The notes under the pieces are model-generated. The model was not told where the DNA came from, made no database searches, and saw only the letters and a list, made by a program, of their open reading frames with translations. Of a stretch of 64,000 nt of DNA, positions 55,152 through 64,000 are shown in pieces (the first letter of the stretch is position 1; each line of letters starts with the position of its first letter). The translations under genes and the position numbers were made by a program. This stretch comes from Allobaculum mucilyticum. Its GTDB lineage: Bacteria; Bacillota_I; Bacilli_A; Erysipelotrichales; Erysipelotrichaceae. Where the stretch lies: assembly GCF_022701195.1 (NCBI RefSeq), contig NZ_CP078089.1, positions 186,001 to 250,000 of the forward strand, read 5' to 3'.

Positions 55152-55604
55152 TTATTTTTCGACGGCCGCATCCGGAGCGGCTTTGGAATCAGCCGGTACG
55201 GACTGGATCGTTTCCGTCTCAATGATTTCGCTCTTCATGATCGGCTGGAAATCGGCTGCGGAAGTTTCGCTCTGTTCCGGGCTGGCTTTTGGCGCATCCT
55301 TTTTCCGGTTCATCATCGAGCCGACTTTTGCTGTGCCATCAGAGAACACTTTGATCGCACCCATGGCCGCCTTTTTCGCGGAAGCCTGCACTTCATCGAC
55401 CGTATTGGATACCGATCCGATCGTATCAAGCGGAGATTCGAGCTTGACGAGATCGCGGTTGACCGCATCGAGCGTCTTCTGGAACGTCTTCAGCGTATCA
55501 ATGAGTGACTTGAAGAGCAGGACAAGATAGACGACCGCGATCACACCGGCGATCGTCAGAGCGATTCTCGCCAGGTACATGAAAACATCGAGATTGACTG
55601 TCAT
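55152..55604 (-). CDS. DUF948 domain membrane protein
   Basis: A 150-residue protein with one N-terminal membrane helix (residues 10-32) and a coiled DUF948 region (LIDTLKTFQKTLDAVNRDLVKLESPLDTIGSVSNTVDEVQASAKKA), then a polar tail. DUF948 proteins are usually encoded beside general stress or YtxH-type genes in Firmicutes. Good ribosome site (GAAAGGAAC). Function unknown. Confidence 0.75.
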   Translation of the reverse strand: MTVNLDVFMYLARIALTIAGVIAVVYLVLLFKSLIDTLKTFQKTLDAVNRDLVKLESPLDTIGSVSNTVDEVQASAKKAAMGAIKVFSDGTAKVGSMMNRKKDAPKASPEQSETSAADFQPIMKSEIIETETIQSVPADSKAAPDAAVEK

Positions 55605-56051
55605 ACTGTTCCTTTCGCCTTCTGATTAATCTTTCAGAACATTCAATTCGAAGAAATTATAGCATTGAACGAACAAATCAACCTGCTGGATGAAAACATT
55701 TTCAATCCTCTTGCAAAACATTCAGAAAGTTTTGCATGTCATTTAGAAAGATTTAACTTTCAGACGGAATCAAACCATTCCTGTACAGCTTTCAAATCTC
55801 ATGAAGAGCAGGAATATTCCATATTGGGCAAAACCTTACGATTGTTCCGATTCAACCTGACTGTGCGTGTCTGAAATGGCTGATCGTCCATCCGGAATGC
55901 CGCCAGAGCGGCTTGGAAAATGGTGAAGGGGCGATGAAAAGACGATAAAGGGGCAACAAAGAGGTTACGAAGATATGACGAAAAGACGGGAAATAATGAA
56001 TGAGAAATGCTGTCAGAATAGAGAATCAAATGCCGTCCTGCAAACAGACAA
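55605..56051. other. Gene-free interval
   Basis: About 450 bp, part of a 523-bp gap between murC and the DUF948 gene. The left end holds the murC terminator. A 69-codon plus-strand open frame (55665-55874) has no ribosome site and no family resemblance and is not called. Confidence 0.5.
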
Positions 56052-56091
56052 AGAAGCGAAACGCCGGATCGTCTCCTGACTTTTCGCTTCT
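56052..56091 (-). terminator. Intrinsic terminator of murC
   Basis: AGAAGCGAAA pairs with TTTCGCTTCT, followed by TTTGTCTG on the minus strand, 37 nt past the murC stop. Confidence 0.75.
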
Positions 56092-56127
56092 TTTGACTCT
56101 CTGTTCGTTTCGAACTGTACAGCTGCT

Positions 56128-57447
56128 TTATGCATTCTGTTCAAGACGTACTTTGAGCAGGTCTTTGAGCAGATAAATATTCTTGCTGGACATGAAGACA
56201 TATACCGCAGGTCCAAAGTCTGCAAGGATTTCTGCGCTTGGCTCATCGATCGAAAGCAGACGGCCATGATCGAGGCGCTCAAGCAGATCCTGAATGGTGA
56301 CTGTGATGGTTTCGTCTTCTGGATAAATGTTGGCATCAAAGTCGAGAACGGCGCTTTCATCGGCTTCGTTGAGCGAGGATGCAAAGCGGTCCAGGAAATA
56401 CTGCAGACGGGAATAGCGGTCTGGCTTGTAAAGAGCAACGACTTTCTTTCCCGGATAGCGTTTGCGTACCGCACGGATCATCTGGGAGATTGCGGTTGGA
56501 TGGTGCGCGTAGTCGTCGACAAGAACGCTGTCGCCAGCTTCTTCAATGACGAACCGGCGTGCGATTCCATGGAACGAAGCAATGCGTGCTGCGATCTCAT
56601 CTGCCGGCATGCCAAGTTCATGGGCAAGCGCAAAGGCACCTAATGAATCCCAGACAAAGGGCAGACCGCTTTCGCTCAGGTCGAGTTTGGCAATCTTTTC
56701 GCCTTTGTATTCAACAGCCAGATGCGAACCGTGTTCATCTTCAACAAGATCGACTCCGCGATAATCGTTTCCTTCGTTCATGCCATAAGTAACAGCAGGT
56801 ACCGGATACTTCAGATTCGGCAGATAGGGATCATCGCCGAAGATGACAGCTTTTTTGCGAACCTGATTGGCAAAGCTCTGGAAGGCAGAGATGTAGTCGT
56901 CAAGATCTTTGTAGTAGTCGATGTGGTCGAGTTCAATGTTGGTCAGCAGAGCATAATCGGGATGATACGCCAGGAAGTGACGCTTGAATTCACATGATTC
57001 AAGGACGAAGTTTTTCGCATCTGCAGGCATATGGCCATGACCGTCACCGATCAGATAGCCTGTCGGCTGCCAGTCTTCAAGAATATGAGCGAGAAGACCG
57101 GTTGTGGTCGATTTGCCATGGCAGCCGGCTACACAGATCGATGAGTAGTCTTCAAGCAGATGGCCGAGATATTCGTTATAGCGATAAACGTTTACGTCAT
57201 CCATCTCTCTGGCTCTGACAAGCTCGGGATGGCTGTCGTCAAACGCCAGTCCGGCGATTACAGTATCGCCTGGCTGAATGTTGGCGGCATCGAATGGCAG
57301 AATTTCAATTCCCCGCTCTTCAAGTCCGTCCTGGGTAAAGACATATTTTGTGATATCGCTGCCGCGCACATCAGCTCCCCGGTCATACAGAATTTCTGCC
57401 AGGGCCGACATGCCGGTTCCTTTGATTCCTGTAAAGAAGAATCTCAT
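56128..57447 (-). CDS. murC: UDP-N-acetylmuramate--L-alanine ligase
   Basis: A 439-residue Mur ligase: N-terminal UDP-binding motif GIKGTGMSALAEILYDRG, ATP-binding P-loop GCHGKSTTTGLLAH near residue 108, LTNIELDHIDYY, and DDYAHHPTAI. It adds L-Ala to UDP-MurNAc. The ATG at 57447 overlaps the stop of the preceding 301-residue protein gene by 4 nt, so the two are translated together. Confidence 0.95.
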   Translation of the reverse strand: MRFFFTGIKGTGMSALAEILYDRGADVRGSDITKYVFTQDGLEERGIEILPFDAANIQPGDTVIAGLAFDDSHPELVRAREMDDVNVYRYNEYLGHLLEDYSSICVAGCHGKSTTTGLLAHILEDWQPTGYLIGDGHGHMPADAKNFVLESCEFKRHFLAYHPDYALLTNIELDHIDYYKDLDDYISAFQSFANQVRKKAVIFGDDPYLPNLKYPVPAVTYGMNEGNDYRGVDLVEDEHGSHLAVEYKGEKIAKLDLSESGLPFVWDSLGAFALAHELGMPADEIAARIASFHGIARRFVIEEAGDSVLVDDYAHHPTAISQMIRAVRKRYPGKKVVALYKPDRYSRLQYFLDRFASSLNEADESAVLDFDANIYPEDETITVTIQDLLERLDHGRLLSIDEPSAEILADFGPAVYVFMSSKNIYLLKDLLKVRLEQNA

Positions 57448-58349
57448 TTCTGTTCGCCACTTTCTTTTGTCGAAACGCCTCTGGACAGGTAGCCGGCAAG
57501 ATCCATTGGTTTCTGAGCCGGTTTTTCCTGTTTTTCCTCTGCATGCTGTGCTCCCTGTCTGGCACGGGTTGCTGCTTCTTCAAGCATTTCGTTTTTCAGA
57601 CTGTTTTTGCGGACGATATGAGGAGCCGGTGCTTTTTCCGTACGGTCTGCAGCTGGAGCAGGTTCGGGTGCAGCTTCTGTTCCTTTTGAAGTTTTCAGAG
57701 CCGCAATCGATTCTGCTTTTTCCGGAGCAGCGGATGTACGGGCTGCATCAGCAGAATCTGCAGGGGTTACGAGCGGACGTCTTGGCTGTTTTGTCGTATT
57801 GCCGAACATCGGCGAAATTACGCGGACCATGTCGAGTCCGTCTGTCGGTTCGGGCAGTTCAATCGCATTGTGGATTTTCTTATGGTCTTTCTGATCATCC
57901 GGCAGGTTGCCGAAAATCGGAGAAAGAACAGGCTGGTAGGTGGAATTGCCATCCGAAGCGGTACGCTTGCGCTCAGGAACCGGTTTACGGATTGCGCGGC
58001 GGCTTCTTGCGGATGTTTTCTTCGGCTGTTCTTCGAAGTACTCGTCTCCCATGATCGAGGCACCGACCTGAGAGAAGAAGCTGTTCTGCGAAGCAGACTC
58101 ATCAGCGGCTTCAGGAGCAGCGGCATGTACTTCTTCTTTTGCCACGGGCTGTACTGGCGTTTCGATTGCGGCAGCAGGAGCCTGTGCAGCAGTTCTGACT
58201 GGCTGTTCAGCAGGAGCCGGTTCGCCGTGTTCAGCAGGACGCGGACTCTTTTCAACAGTCTCTGTCGTCTCTTCCGTCTGTTCATGTTCATCGTAATCGG
58301 GTTCAACATCTTCAAACAGGAAGGATCGCATCATATCTTTAAAACTCAT
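57444..58349 (-). CDS. Disordered protein with repeated SP-I/M-FGN motif, coupled to murC
   Basis: A 301-residue protein opening SFKDMMRSFLFEDVEPDYDE, then mostly Ala/Pro/Glu-rich low complexity. Two copies of a short motif stand out: QPVLSPIFGNL (about residue 140) and VRVISPMFGNT (about 178). A conserved-looking helix follows near the end (VRKNSLKNEMLEEAATRARQGAQ). No membrane helix or signal. No family recognised. It is translationally coupled to murC, so a role in cell-wall or division-site assembly, with the motif as a peptide docking site, is possible. Confidence 0.7.
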   Translation of the reverse strand: MSFKDMMRSFLFEDVEPDYDEHEQTEETTETVEKSPRPAEHGEPAPAEQPVRTAAQAPAAAIETPVQPVAKEEVHAAAPEAADESASQNSFFSQVGASIMGDEYFEEQPKKTSARSRRAIRKPVPERKRTASDGNSTYQPVLSPIFGNLPDDQKDHKKIHNAIELPEPTDGLDMVRVISPMFGNTTKQPRRPLVTPADSADAARTSAAPEKAESIAALKTSKGTEAAPEPAPAADRTEKAPAPHIVRKNSLKNEMLEEAATRARQGAQHAEEKQEKPAQKPMDLAGYLSRGVSTKESGEQK

Positions 58350-58590
58350 GAACGTATTCTCCTCACTAATCTGGATCGTCAGTCCGGTTTCTTTGCCATT
58401 TCCCTTTTCCTTTTCTTAGTCATCGAAAAAGAAGATGGATCTGCGGACAGACGGCTTTTGTACAGGGTTTCGAAAAGACAGGCTGTGCCAGTCATCAGAG
58501 AAACCCGGAATCGGCAGTTCTTCGTCTGTGCTCTCTATCAGCTTGCTGATTTAAGCGGCTGACAGAAGCAGAGCAAATGCAGGACAGCTG

Positions 58591-58914
58591 TTATTTGGTT
58601 CTGCATTCATCCAGGAATGCCTGGATTTCTTCTGGGGTTTTGCGAAGCTTGGAAACGAAGCGGCCAATTTCTTTCCCGTTTCTGAACACCGTAAAAGACG
58701 GAATTCCGAGAATGCTCTGCTTTTCGGCAAGGTCAGGAAGCTCATCCGAATTCAGTTTGTAAAATACGAACTCCGGATTGGCTGCAACAATTTTGTCGAT
58801 AAAGGTATTGAGATAAATGCAGTCTGGGCACCAGTTGGTAGACCAGATGAAAACAACTGGTTTGGTATCCTGAAGTGCCTGTTCGGCCTGCTGGTCAGTG
58901 TGAATCATGTTCAT
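58591..58914 (-). CDS. Thioredoxin family protein
   Basis: 107 residues from the ATG at 58914 (ribosome site GAAGAAGG, 2 nt from the trmB stop). Thioredoxin fold with active site WCPDC and cis-Pro in ILGIPSFTVFRNGKEIGRF. It is a cytosolic disulfide reductase-like protein; partner unknown. It is transcribed with trmB and pepV. 241 nt separate it from the next gene. Confidence 0.88.
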   Translation of the reverse strand: MNMIHTDQQAEQALQDTKPVVFIWSTNWCPDCIYLNTFIDKIVAANPEFVFYKLNSDELPDLAEKQSILGIPSFTVFRNGKEIGRFVSKLRKTPEEIQAFLDECRTK

Positions 58915-58916
58915 GG

Positions 58917-59546
58917 TTAAGCCTTCTTCCATATCGCGCGATAGATCGGGTGTCCGGTCTGCACGAATTTCTCTTCATATTCAGTCAGAACATCCTCAGG
59001 ATGCTCTTCGCGGCGGAAATCGACGCTTACATCCTGCAGAACAAATCCGGCTTTCTGGAATTCAAGAAGCGAATATTCAAACAGCTGCGCGTTGTCGGTT
59101 TTCATGATCAGCTCGCCATCATCAGCCAGTACGCCGCGGTACTGTCCGGTAAAAGCGGGAGCAGAAAGCCGGCGCTTGGCGTTTCGCTTTTTTGGCCATG
59201 GATCGGAGAAGTTCAGATGGATGACATCAACTTCCTGCGGATCAAACCACAGAGACAGATCCGCTCCGTCGCCATAGATGAGCGAAAGGTTATCCAGAGC
59301 GGCTTCGTCAAATTTCTTAGCGGCCAGTCCGGCTGCGCTTTCGTTTTTTTCTACTGCAACGAACTGTTCTTTTGGATACAGTGCAGCCATGCCGGCGGAA
59401 TAGCCGCCTTTGCCTGCTCCGATCTCAAGGTGAAGTCTTGCCGGGTTTTCTTTTTTCCAGCTTCCCTTCCGGCTGGCGGGATCCATAATCCGGGAGCCGC
59501 TGGTTTTCAGATAATCAGCTGCCCAGGGGATTCGGCGCATCCGCAT
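58917..59546 (-). CDS. trmB: tRNA (guanine-N7)-methyltransferase
   Basis: A 209-residue SAM-dependent methyltransferase that makes m7G46 in tRNA. SAM motif LEIGAGKGGYSAGMA, and the family signature LNFSDPWPKKRNAKRRL. The start overlaps the pepV stop (TGATG arrangement). Length is typical. Confidence 0.94.
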   Translation of the reverse strand: MRMRRIPWAADYLKTSGSRIMDPASRKGSWKKENPARLHLEIGAGKGGYSAGMAALYPKEQFVAVEKNESAAGLAAKKFDEAALDNLSLIYGDGADLSLWFDPQEVDVIHLNFSDPWPKKRNAKRRLSAPAFTGQYRGVLADDGELIMKTDNAQLFEYSLLEFQKAGFVLQDVSVDFRREEHPEDVLTEYEEKFVQTGHPIYRAIWKKA

Positions 59547-60946
59547 CAGGAAGCAAGCCTTTCAATGGCATCTGCGTAAATCGCAATTGCCTCTGCAAGA
59601 TCAGCAGCCGCTACGCCTTCATCAGCGGAATGGATGGTTCCGACATGAAGTTCTCTTGGCGGCTGGCTCCAGGATTTTTCAGGTCCGAATGCAACGAAGT
59701 TGTCAAAATGCTTAGCATAGGTGCCACCGCCGATCGTTACTGCCGGTCTGAAGGTATCGCCGGTGTATTTGGCATAAGAAGCCATCAGATCTTTGACAAG
59801 TTTCGAATTTGGATCGACGAACAGCGGTTTTTCCGATGTTTCAACGGTCATAGAAACTGGTACATCGAGGCCATTGAGAGCGCTCTGAATGCCTTCTTCA
59901 ATTTTTTCAGGGTCTGTATCGTTCGGGTAACGGATATCGAGGGTAACGTCGCTCTTACCGTCTTCAAAACGGATAATGCCAACGTTCATGGTCAGGAAGC
60001 CCATGTAGACGCCGTTGATCGCAATATGCAGCGGAGTTCCCTTCCAGTCTTTGAGAATGGAATAGTAAGCCTGGCAGAGCTTGTCGCCATAGGCTTCGCC
60101 GATGTAGTTCAGCATATGAACGCCGGCGTTGTTGCCAAGGTATGGAGATGCGCCATGAGCCGGATGACCGGTCATGTTCAGATGAACGCCGTCTTCTTCA
60201 ACAGAAGCGCTTCCTGTCAGTCCATTGGTTTTCAGATAGAAATCAAACATCTCCTGATTGAATTCACGGGTATCAAGAATCGCATGCGCATGCTGGATCA
60301 CAACATTTGGACGGGTTCCAGCTTCCATCCATTTCACGATGGATTCAGCCTGGCTTTCGAGCTTGATGCGCATAATTCCCTTTTCACCGTAAATAACCGG
60401 GAAGTCGGCATCCGGTGTAAATCCGGCTGTCGGAATCGGACCATGGGCTTTATGAATGTAATAGTCGATGCCTTCCATGCCGCTTTCTTCATCGGTTCCG
60501 GCAATCAGGTAAACAGTTTTATTCAGAGGAACATTGTTCTCCTTGAGAAGCTTCATGGCATAGTAAGCAGCCAGCAGCGGTCCTTTATCATCCAGAACGC
60601 CGCGGCCAAACAGATAGCCTTCTTCTTCCGTCAGGCCATACGGCTTTCTTGTCCAGCCATCGCCTGCAGGGACAACATCAAGATGGCCGAGCACGCCGAT
60701 CCGCTCAGCGCCTTCTCCGGCATCGTGAATCGTGATCGTTCCGGCATAGCCGTCGTAGTTCTTAACTTCAAATCCGTCGCGTTTTCCCATCTCAAGCAGG
60801 GCTTCAAGCGCGTTTTTTACGCCATCGCCAAAAGGCGCTCCTTCGCTTGCATGTTCTTTATCGCGAACAGAAGGAATAGAAACAAGTGTATTTAAATCGT
60901 TCAGGTACTGATCAAATGACTGATCTGCAAGTTTTCTGTAGTCCAT
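59546..60946 (-). CDS. pepV: Dipeptidase PepV (M20 family)
   Basis: 466 residues from the ATG at 60946; a TTG nine bases upstream, better spaced from AGAAAG, is the alternative. M20A metallopeptidase with GVLGHLDVVPAGDGW, FGRGVLDDKGP and GTDEESGMEGIDYYI for zinc and catalysis, a lid domain in the middle, and GGTYAKHF near the end. It cleaves dipeptides in the cytosol. The gene is first of pepV-trmB-trx. Confidence 0.92.
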   Translation of the reverse strand: MDYRKLADQSFDQYLNDLNTLVSIPSVRDKEHASEGAPFGDGVKNALEALLEMGKRDGFEVKNYDGYAGTITIHDAGEGAERIGVLGHLDVVPAGDGWTRKPYGLTEEEGYLFGRGVLDDKGPLLAAYYAMKLLKENNVPLNKTVYLIAGTDEESGMEGIDYYIHKAHGPIPTAGFTPDADFPVIYGEKGIMRIKLESQAESIVKWMEAGTRPNVVIQHAHAILDTREFNQEMFDFYLKTNGLTGSASVEEDGVHLNMTGHPAHGASPYLGNNAGVHMLNYIGEAYGDKLCQAYYSILKDWKGTPLHIAINGVYMGFLTMNVGIIRFEDGKSDVTLDIRYPNDTDPEKIEEGIQSALNGLDVPVSMTVETSEKPLFVDPNSKLVKDLMASYAKYTGDTFRPAVTIGGGTYAKHFDNFVAFGPEKSWSQPPRELHVGTIHSADEGVAAADLAEAIAIYADAIERLAS

Positions 60947-61328
60947 AATTTTCAAATTTTAATTCTTTCTAACGGGTTTATTCTAGCACAGGCTGATGAA
61001 CTCCCCCTGACTGATCCGCATAGGTACCAAAAGCTCTTTGGCGGATAACTGTTTTGACCGGCCCCCGTTTAGCCAGAAGGTATCCTTCAGTATAAGGCAG
61101 CCTCTGTCCTCATAAGAGAAAGAGTCTTCGCATCCTGAACTCCCGTTTTATCTCAAAACGATTAACCGGATCTGGAAGACTGACTGTGCCCGTTTCGGTG
61201 GCTATTGTATACGCAAATTGCGGAAGAATGCTGGGATTGTGACAGAACAAAAAGAAAAAGGAAAAAATGCCCGCAAACCGCTCATGCCTGAAAAGAAGCT
61301 TATAAGAAACAGAAATAAAATACTGAAA
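60947..61328. other. Gene-free interval
   Basis: About 380 bp between the pnp terminator and pepV, which should contain the pepV promoter. A 79-codon minus-strand open frame (61110-61349) runs through the terminator and is not a gene. Nothing else is recognised. Confidence 0.5.
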
Positions 61329-61356
61329 AACGCCGATGCAGTTAAACATCGGCGTT
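61329..61356 (-). terminator. Intrinsic terminator of pnp
   Basis: AACGCCGATG pairs with CATCGGCGTT around an 8-nt loop, with TTTTT following on the minus strand. Confidence 0.88.
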
Positions 61357-61422
61357 CAGATTTTTAAATTTCAGTTTCTGTCTATGCAGACAGAAGACAT
61401 CTTCTTTTCAGAGAGATGCAGA

Positions 61423-63684
61423 CTACTCTTCAGCCAGTTTTGGTTCAGCTGGTTTTGGTCTGTCGTGTTCGGGTTTGTCGCCTTTTGGTCCTTTGTGATC
61501 AAAACGGCGTCCGCCCGGTTTTCTTCCGCCGTCACGGCGCGGTGCGCGGCTGCGTTCCGGTTCCTTATAGCCTTCCGGTTTAGGCAGGAGGGCTTTAGCG
61601 GAAACTTTGACTTTGCCGTCTTCGATATCGATGACTTTGACATCGATGATGTCGCCGATCTTCAGAACGTCTTCAACGTTTGGTACATGGTTCCAGGAGA
61701 TATTGGAAACATGCAGCAGACCGTCTGTTTTGCCAAACAGATTGACAAATGCGCCATAGCTTTCGATGCGGACAACTTTACCTTCGTAAACTTCGCCGAT
61801 TTTCGCTTCGCGGACGATCTCATTGATCGCTGCAACAGCTTTGTCGATGGCAGCCTGGTCTTTGTGGTAGATGACAACAGATCCGTCGTCTTCGATATCG
61901 ATCTTGACGCCGTCGCAGTCAGCAATGATCTGGTTGATCATCTTGCCGCCCGGACCGATGACATCTTTGATCTTGTCTACAGGAACGGTCATCTGCGCAA
62001 TCTTCGGAGCATATGGAGACAGCTGTTTTCTTGGCTCAGGAATGGTTGCCAGCATATTGGCAAGGATTTCCTTGCGGGCTTTGTTGGCCTGAGCAAGAGC
62101 TTCTTCAAAGATTTCTTTGGTGATGCCTTTGACTTTGATGTCCATCTGCAGCGCGGTAATGCCGTGTTCGGTACCGGCTACTTTGAAGTCCATATCGCCA
62201 AAGTGGTCTTCCATACCTTGGATGTCTGTCAGAACAGTGTAGTTTCCGCTTTCTTCATCCATGATCAGACCCATGGCAATACCGGCAACCGGTGCCTTGA
62301 TTGGCACACCGGCAGCCATCAGAGACATGGTTCCGGCACAGATCGAAGCCTGCGAGCTCGATCCGTTGGATTCTGTAACGTCCGCTACAGTACGGATTGT
62401 GTACGGGAATTCTTCAACAGAAGGCAGAACTTTGGAAAGTGCACGTTCCCCAAGTGCACCGTGACCGATTTCACGGCGTCCAGGAGAGCCCATGCGTCCG
62501 GTTTCGCCGACTGAATATGGCGGGAAGTTGTAATGATGCATGAAGCGTTTGTTTTCGACTTCAGTTACATCATCGATAATCTGGTTTTCGTTAAGCGCGC
62601 CAAGCGTTGTCGAAGAGATAACCTGAGTTTCACCGCGGGTGAACATAGCGGAGCCATGAACGCGCGGCATCAGGTCAACCTGCGAATCAAGAGGACGGAT
62701 CTCATCAATCGCACGGCCGTCCGGACGGACTTTGTCTTCGATAATCAGACGACGGACTTCATCGGCTTCAATGCCGCGGCAGATTTTACTAACCTGCTTG
62801 AGGACTTCGGCTTTTTCTTTTTCCGATGCATAGTCTTTCTGTTCATACTCAGCAACGGCCTGATCGACAAGGGCGTCGATGGCAGCATAGCGCTCGAGTT
62901 TTTTCTGGATGGATACCGCTTTGCGGATATCAGTTTCATAAGCTGCACGGACAGCTGCTTCAAGTTCGGGATCCGGTGCATAGAGCGTGATCTCGCGTTT
63001 TGGCTTGCCGGCTGCTTTGATTACTTCTTCCTGGAATGCACAGAGTTCTTTGATCTTTTCGTGACCGAACATCAGTGCATCGAGCATATCTTCTTCACTG
63101 ACTTCGTTGGCACCGGCTTCAACCATGTTGAGCGCCTGTGCTGTTCCGGCTACAGTCAGCTGGATATCCGATTTCTCTTCCTGTTCAACATCCGGGTTGC
63201 AGATGAATTCGCCGTCGATCCGTCCGACTTTAACGCCGGCAATCGGACCGCCAAACGGAATGTCAGACAGGCACAGTGCAAGGGATGCACCGAGCATCGC
63301 AGCCATTTCACTGGATGCATCCTGGTCGACAGAGAAAACGGTGTTGACTACCTGAACCTCATTACGGAAGCCTTCCGCAAACAGAGGACGGATCGGACGG
63401 TCGATCATACGGGCAGTCAGCGTTGCATGTTCAGTCGGACGGCCTTCTCTGCGAAGGAACCCGCCAGGAATTTTACCGACTGAATACAGTTTTTCTTCGT
63501 AGCTGACAGTCAGCGGGAAGAAATCGAGGCCTTCCTTGGCCTGTGCGGAAGCGACAGCTGTCGAAAGGACAACGGTATCTTCATAGCGAACGAGAACCGC
63601 GCCGCTTGCCTGCTTGGCAATTTCGCCGGTCTCGATCGTGATGTTCTTTCCGCAAAAGTCAAGATGAAATACCTGTTTTGCCAT
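61423..63684 (-). CDS. pnp: Polyribonucleotide nucleotidyltransferase (PNPase)
   Basis: A 753-residue 3'-5' phosphorolytic exonuclease: two RNase PH domains (residues 5-220 and 300-540, with FTRGETQVI and [23 protein letters not shown]), a KH domain ([29 protein letters not shown]) and an S1 domain. The last 45 residues are basic and Gly/Pro/Asp-rich ([20 protein letters not shown]), an RNA- or partner-binding tail. It acts in mRNA decay. The upstream neighbour, often rpsO, is outside the window. Confidence 0.96.
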   Translation of the reverse strand: MAKQVFHLDFCGKNITIETGEIAKQASGAVLVRYEDTVVLSTAVASAQAKEGLDFFPLTVSYEEKLYSVGKIPGGFLRREGRPTEHATLTARMIDRPIRPLFAEGFRNEVQVVNTVFSVDQDASSEMAAMLGASLALCLSDIPFGGPIAGVKVGRIDGEFICNPDVEQEEKSDIQLTVAGTAQALNMVEAGANEVSEEDMLDALMFGHEKIKELCAFQEEVIKAAGKPKREITLYAPDPELEAAVRAAYETDIRKAVSIQKKLERYAAIDALVDQAVAEYEQKDYASEKEKAEVLKQVSKICRGIEADEVRRLIIEDKVRPDGRAIDEIRPLDSQVDLMPRVHGSAMFTRGETQVISSTTLGALNENQIIDDVTEVENKRFMHHYNFPPYSVGETGRMGSPGRREIGHGALGERALSKVLPSVEEFPYTIRTVADVTESNGSSSQASICAGTMSLMAAGVPIKAPVAGIAMGLIMDEESGNYTVLTDIQGMEDHFGDMDFKVAGTEHGITALQMDIKVKGITKEIFEEALAQANKARKEILANMLATIPEPRKQLSPYAPKIAQMTVPVDKIKDVIGPGGKMINQIIADCDGVKIDIEDDGSVVIYHKDQAAIDKAVAAINEIVREAKIGEVYEGKVVRIESYGAFVNLFGKTDGLLHVSNISWNHVPNVEDVLKIGDIIDVKVIDIEDGKVKVSAKALLPKPEGYKEPERSRAPRRDGGRKPGGRRFDHKGPKGDKPEHDRPKPAEPKLAEE

Positions 63685-63949
63685 CTTGTAAATTTACCTC
63701 ACTTATTAATTGTTCACCGGCTATGATAGCACAAGCAAAAATCCCATTCTATGCCCCATCCTGCCCGCCCCCGTAATTCACCATGCAAACAGACGTTCTT
63801 GTTTGGTTCGCTGCGATTTTGCCGTTCAGTTTCTGCAAGCGCACCCGGCGGCTGGCTCTGCCTGATAAAGAGAACTTTTTCTCCGGAAAAGCGAAACTGA
63901 ATAGGATCTGAGCAGAAACCGAACAGAAGCTGAAGAGGAAACATCAGAA
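63685..63949. other. Upstream region of pnp
   Basis: About 265 bp without a supported gene between pnp and a terminator. The minus-strand open frame at 63714-63944 has no family and no ribosome site. Confidence 0.5.
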
Positions 63950-63978
63950 AAGGGCAGCCCCTGTTTGGAACTGCCCTT
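63950..63978 (-). terminator. Intrinsic terminator of a gene beyond the window
   Basis: AAGGGCAG pairs with CTGCCCTT around a 13-nt loop, with TTTTC following on the minus strand. It ends a minus-strand transcript that enters from the right. Confidence 0.75.
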
Positions 63979-64000
63979 GCCTGTAATGAATAAATCTGAA

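Noticed and set aside
55665-55874. 69-codon plus-strand open frame after the DUF948 gene
   Set aside because: No ribosome site, no family and sequence looks random.
61110-61349. 79-codon minus-strand open frame between pnp and pepV
   Set aside because: It starts inside the pnp terminator and has no conserved features.

Overview
The window reads as chromosome of a low-to-moderate GC Bacillota (Firmicutes) gut-type anaerobe, most likely Erysipelotrichia. That placement is an inference: it rests on Gram-positive gene orders (rimP-nusA-ylxR-ylxQ-infB-rbfA; ybeY-dgkA-era-recO), the MurC/PepV/RqcH set, a complete butyryl-CoA pathway and large secreted surface proteins. No rRNA, tRNA or CRISPR array was seen. 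Most genes lie on the minus strand.

Layout. 1-1877: part of an ISL3-type insertion sequence whose transposase is frameshifted near its 3' end. 2029-5885: a C39-like peptidase lipoprotein, a split ThrE-type amino-acid exporter and a threonine aldolase. 6141-7757: a lipoprotein with a GH13 amylase-like fold that has lost the catalytic residues. 8378-17126: butyryl-CoA synthesis, with bcd-etfB-etfA-hbd-crt-CoA-transferase on the minus strand and thiolase divergent on the plus strand. Two near-identical palindromes (TGTGAA-N4-TTCACA type, resembling Rex or Crp/Fnr operators) each sit 7 nt upstream of a predicted -35 box. 17397-19530: a MATE exporter broken by a stop codon and its probable MarR regulator broken by two single-A deletions. 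19603-21685: an IS1634-like element. 21929-34204: secreted and accessory genes (DUF5648 repeats, a Panacea-like protein, and two giant paralogous proteins that each carry a degenerate SGNH domain followed by an SGNH hydrolase domain and LamG domains).

35026-44290: the conserved nusA-infB operon with a membrane zincin at its end, then gmk and divergent rqcH. 44437-48335: a rhomboid protease and a papain-like secreted protease gene disrupted by a one-base loss and a 22-bp tandem duplication. 48600-50249: an intact IS4-family element with clean terminal repeats and a target duplication. 50352-64000: housekeeping genes (recO, era, dgkA, ybeY, a CcpA-like regulator, murC, trmB, pepV, pnp), with three poorly characterised envelope or coiled-coil proteins.

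How the genes fit together. The butyrate block converts two acetyl-CoA to butyryl-CoA and exchanges the CoA, with BCD-Etf able to couple crotonyl-CoA reduction to ferredoxin reduction; the operator pair suggests joint redox or global control of both transcripts. The secreted proteins at 24386-34204 and the broken protease at 45279-48335 share a C-terminal helical module, which suggests a common surface system. The most unusual points are that shared module, the tandem dead/live SGNH architecture, the dead GH13 lipoprotein, the operator geometry, and the cluster of recent gene decay near insertion sequences.
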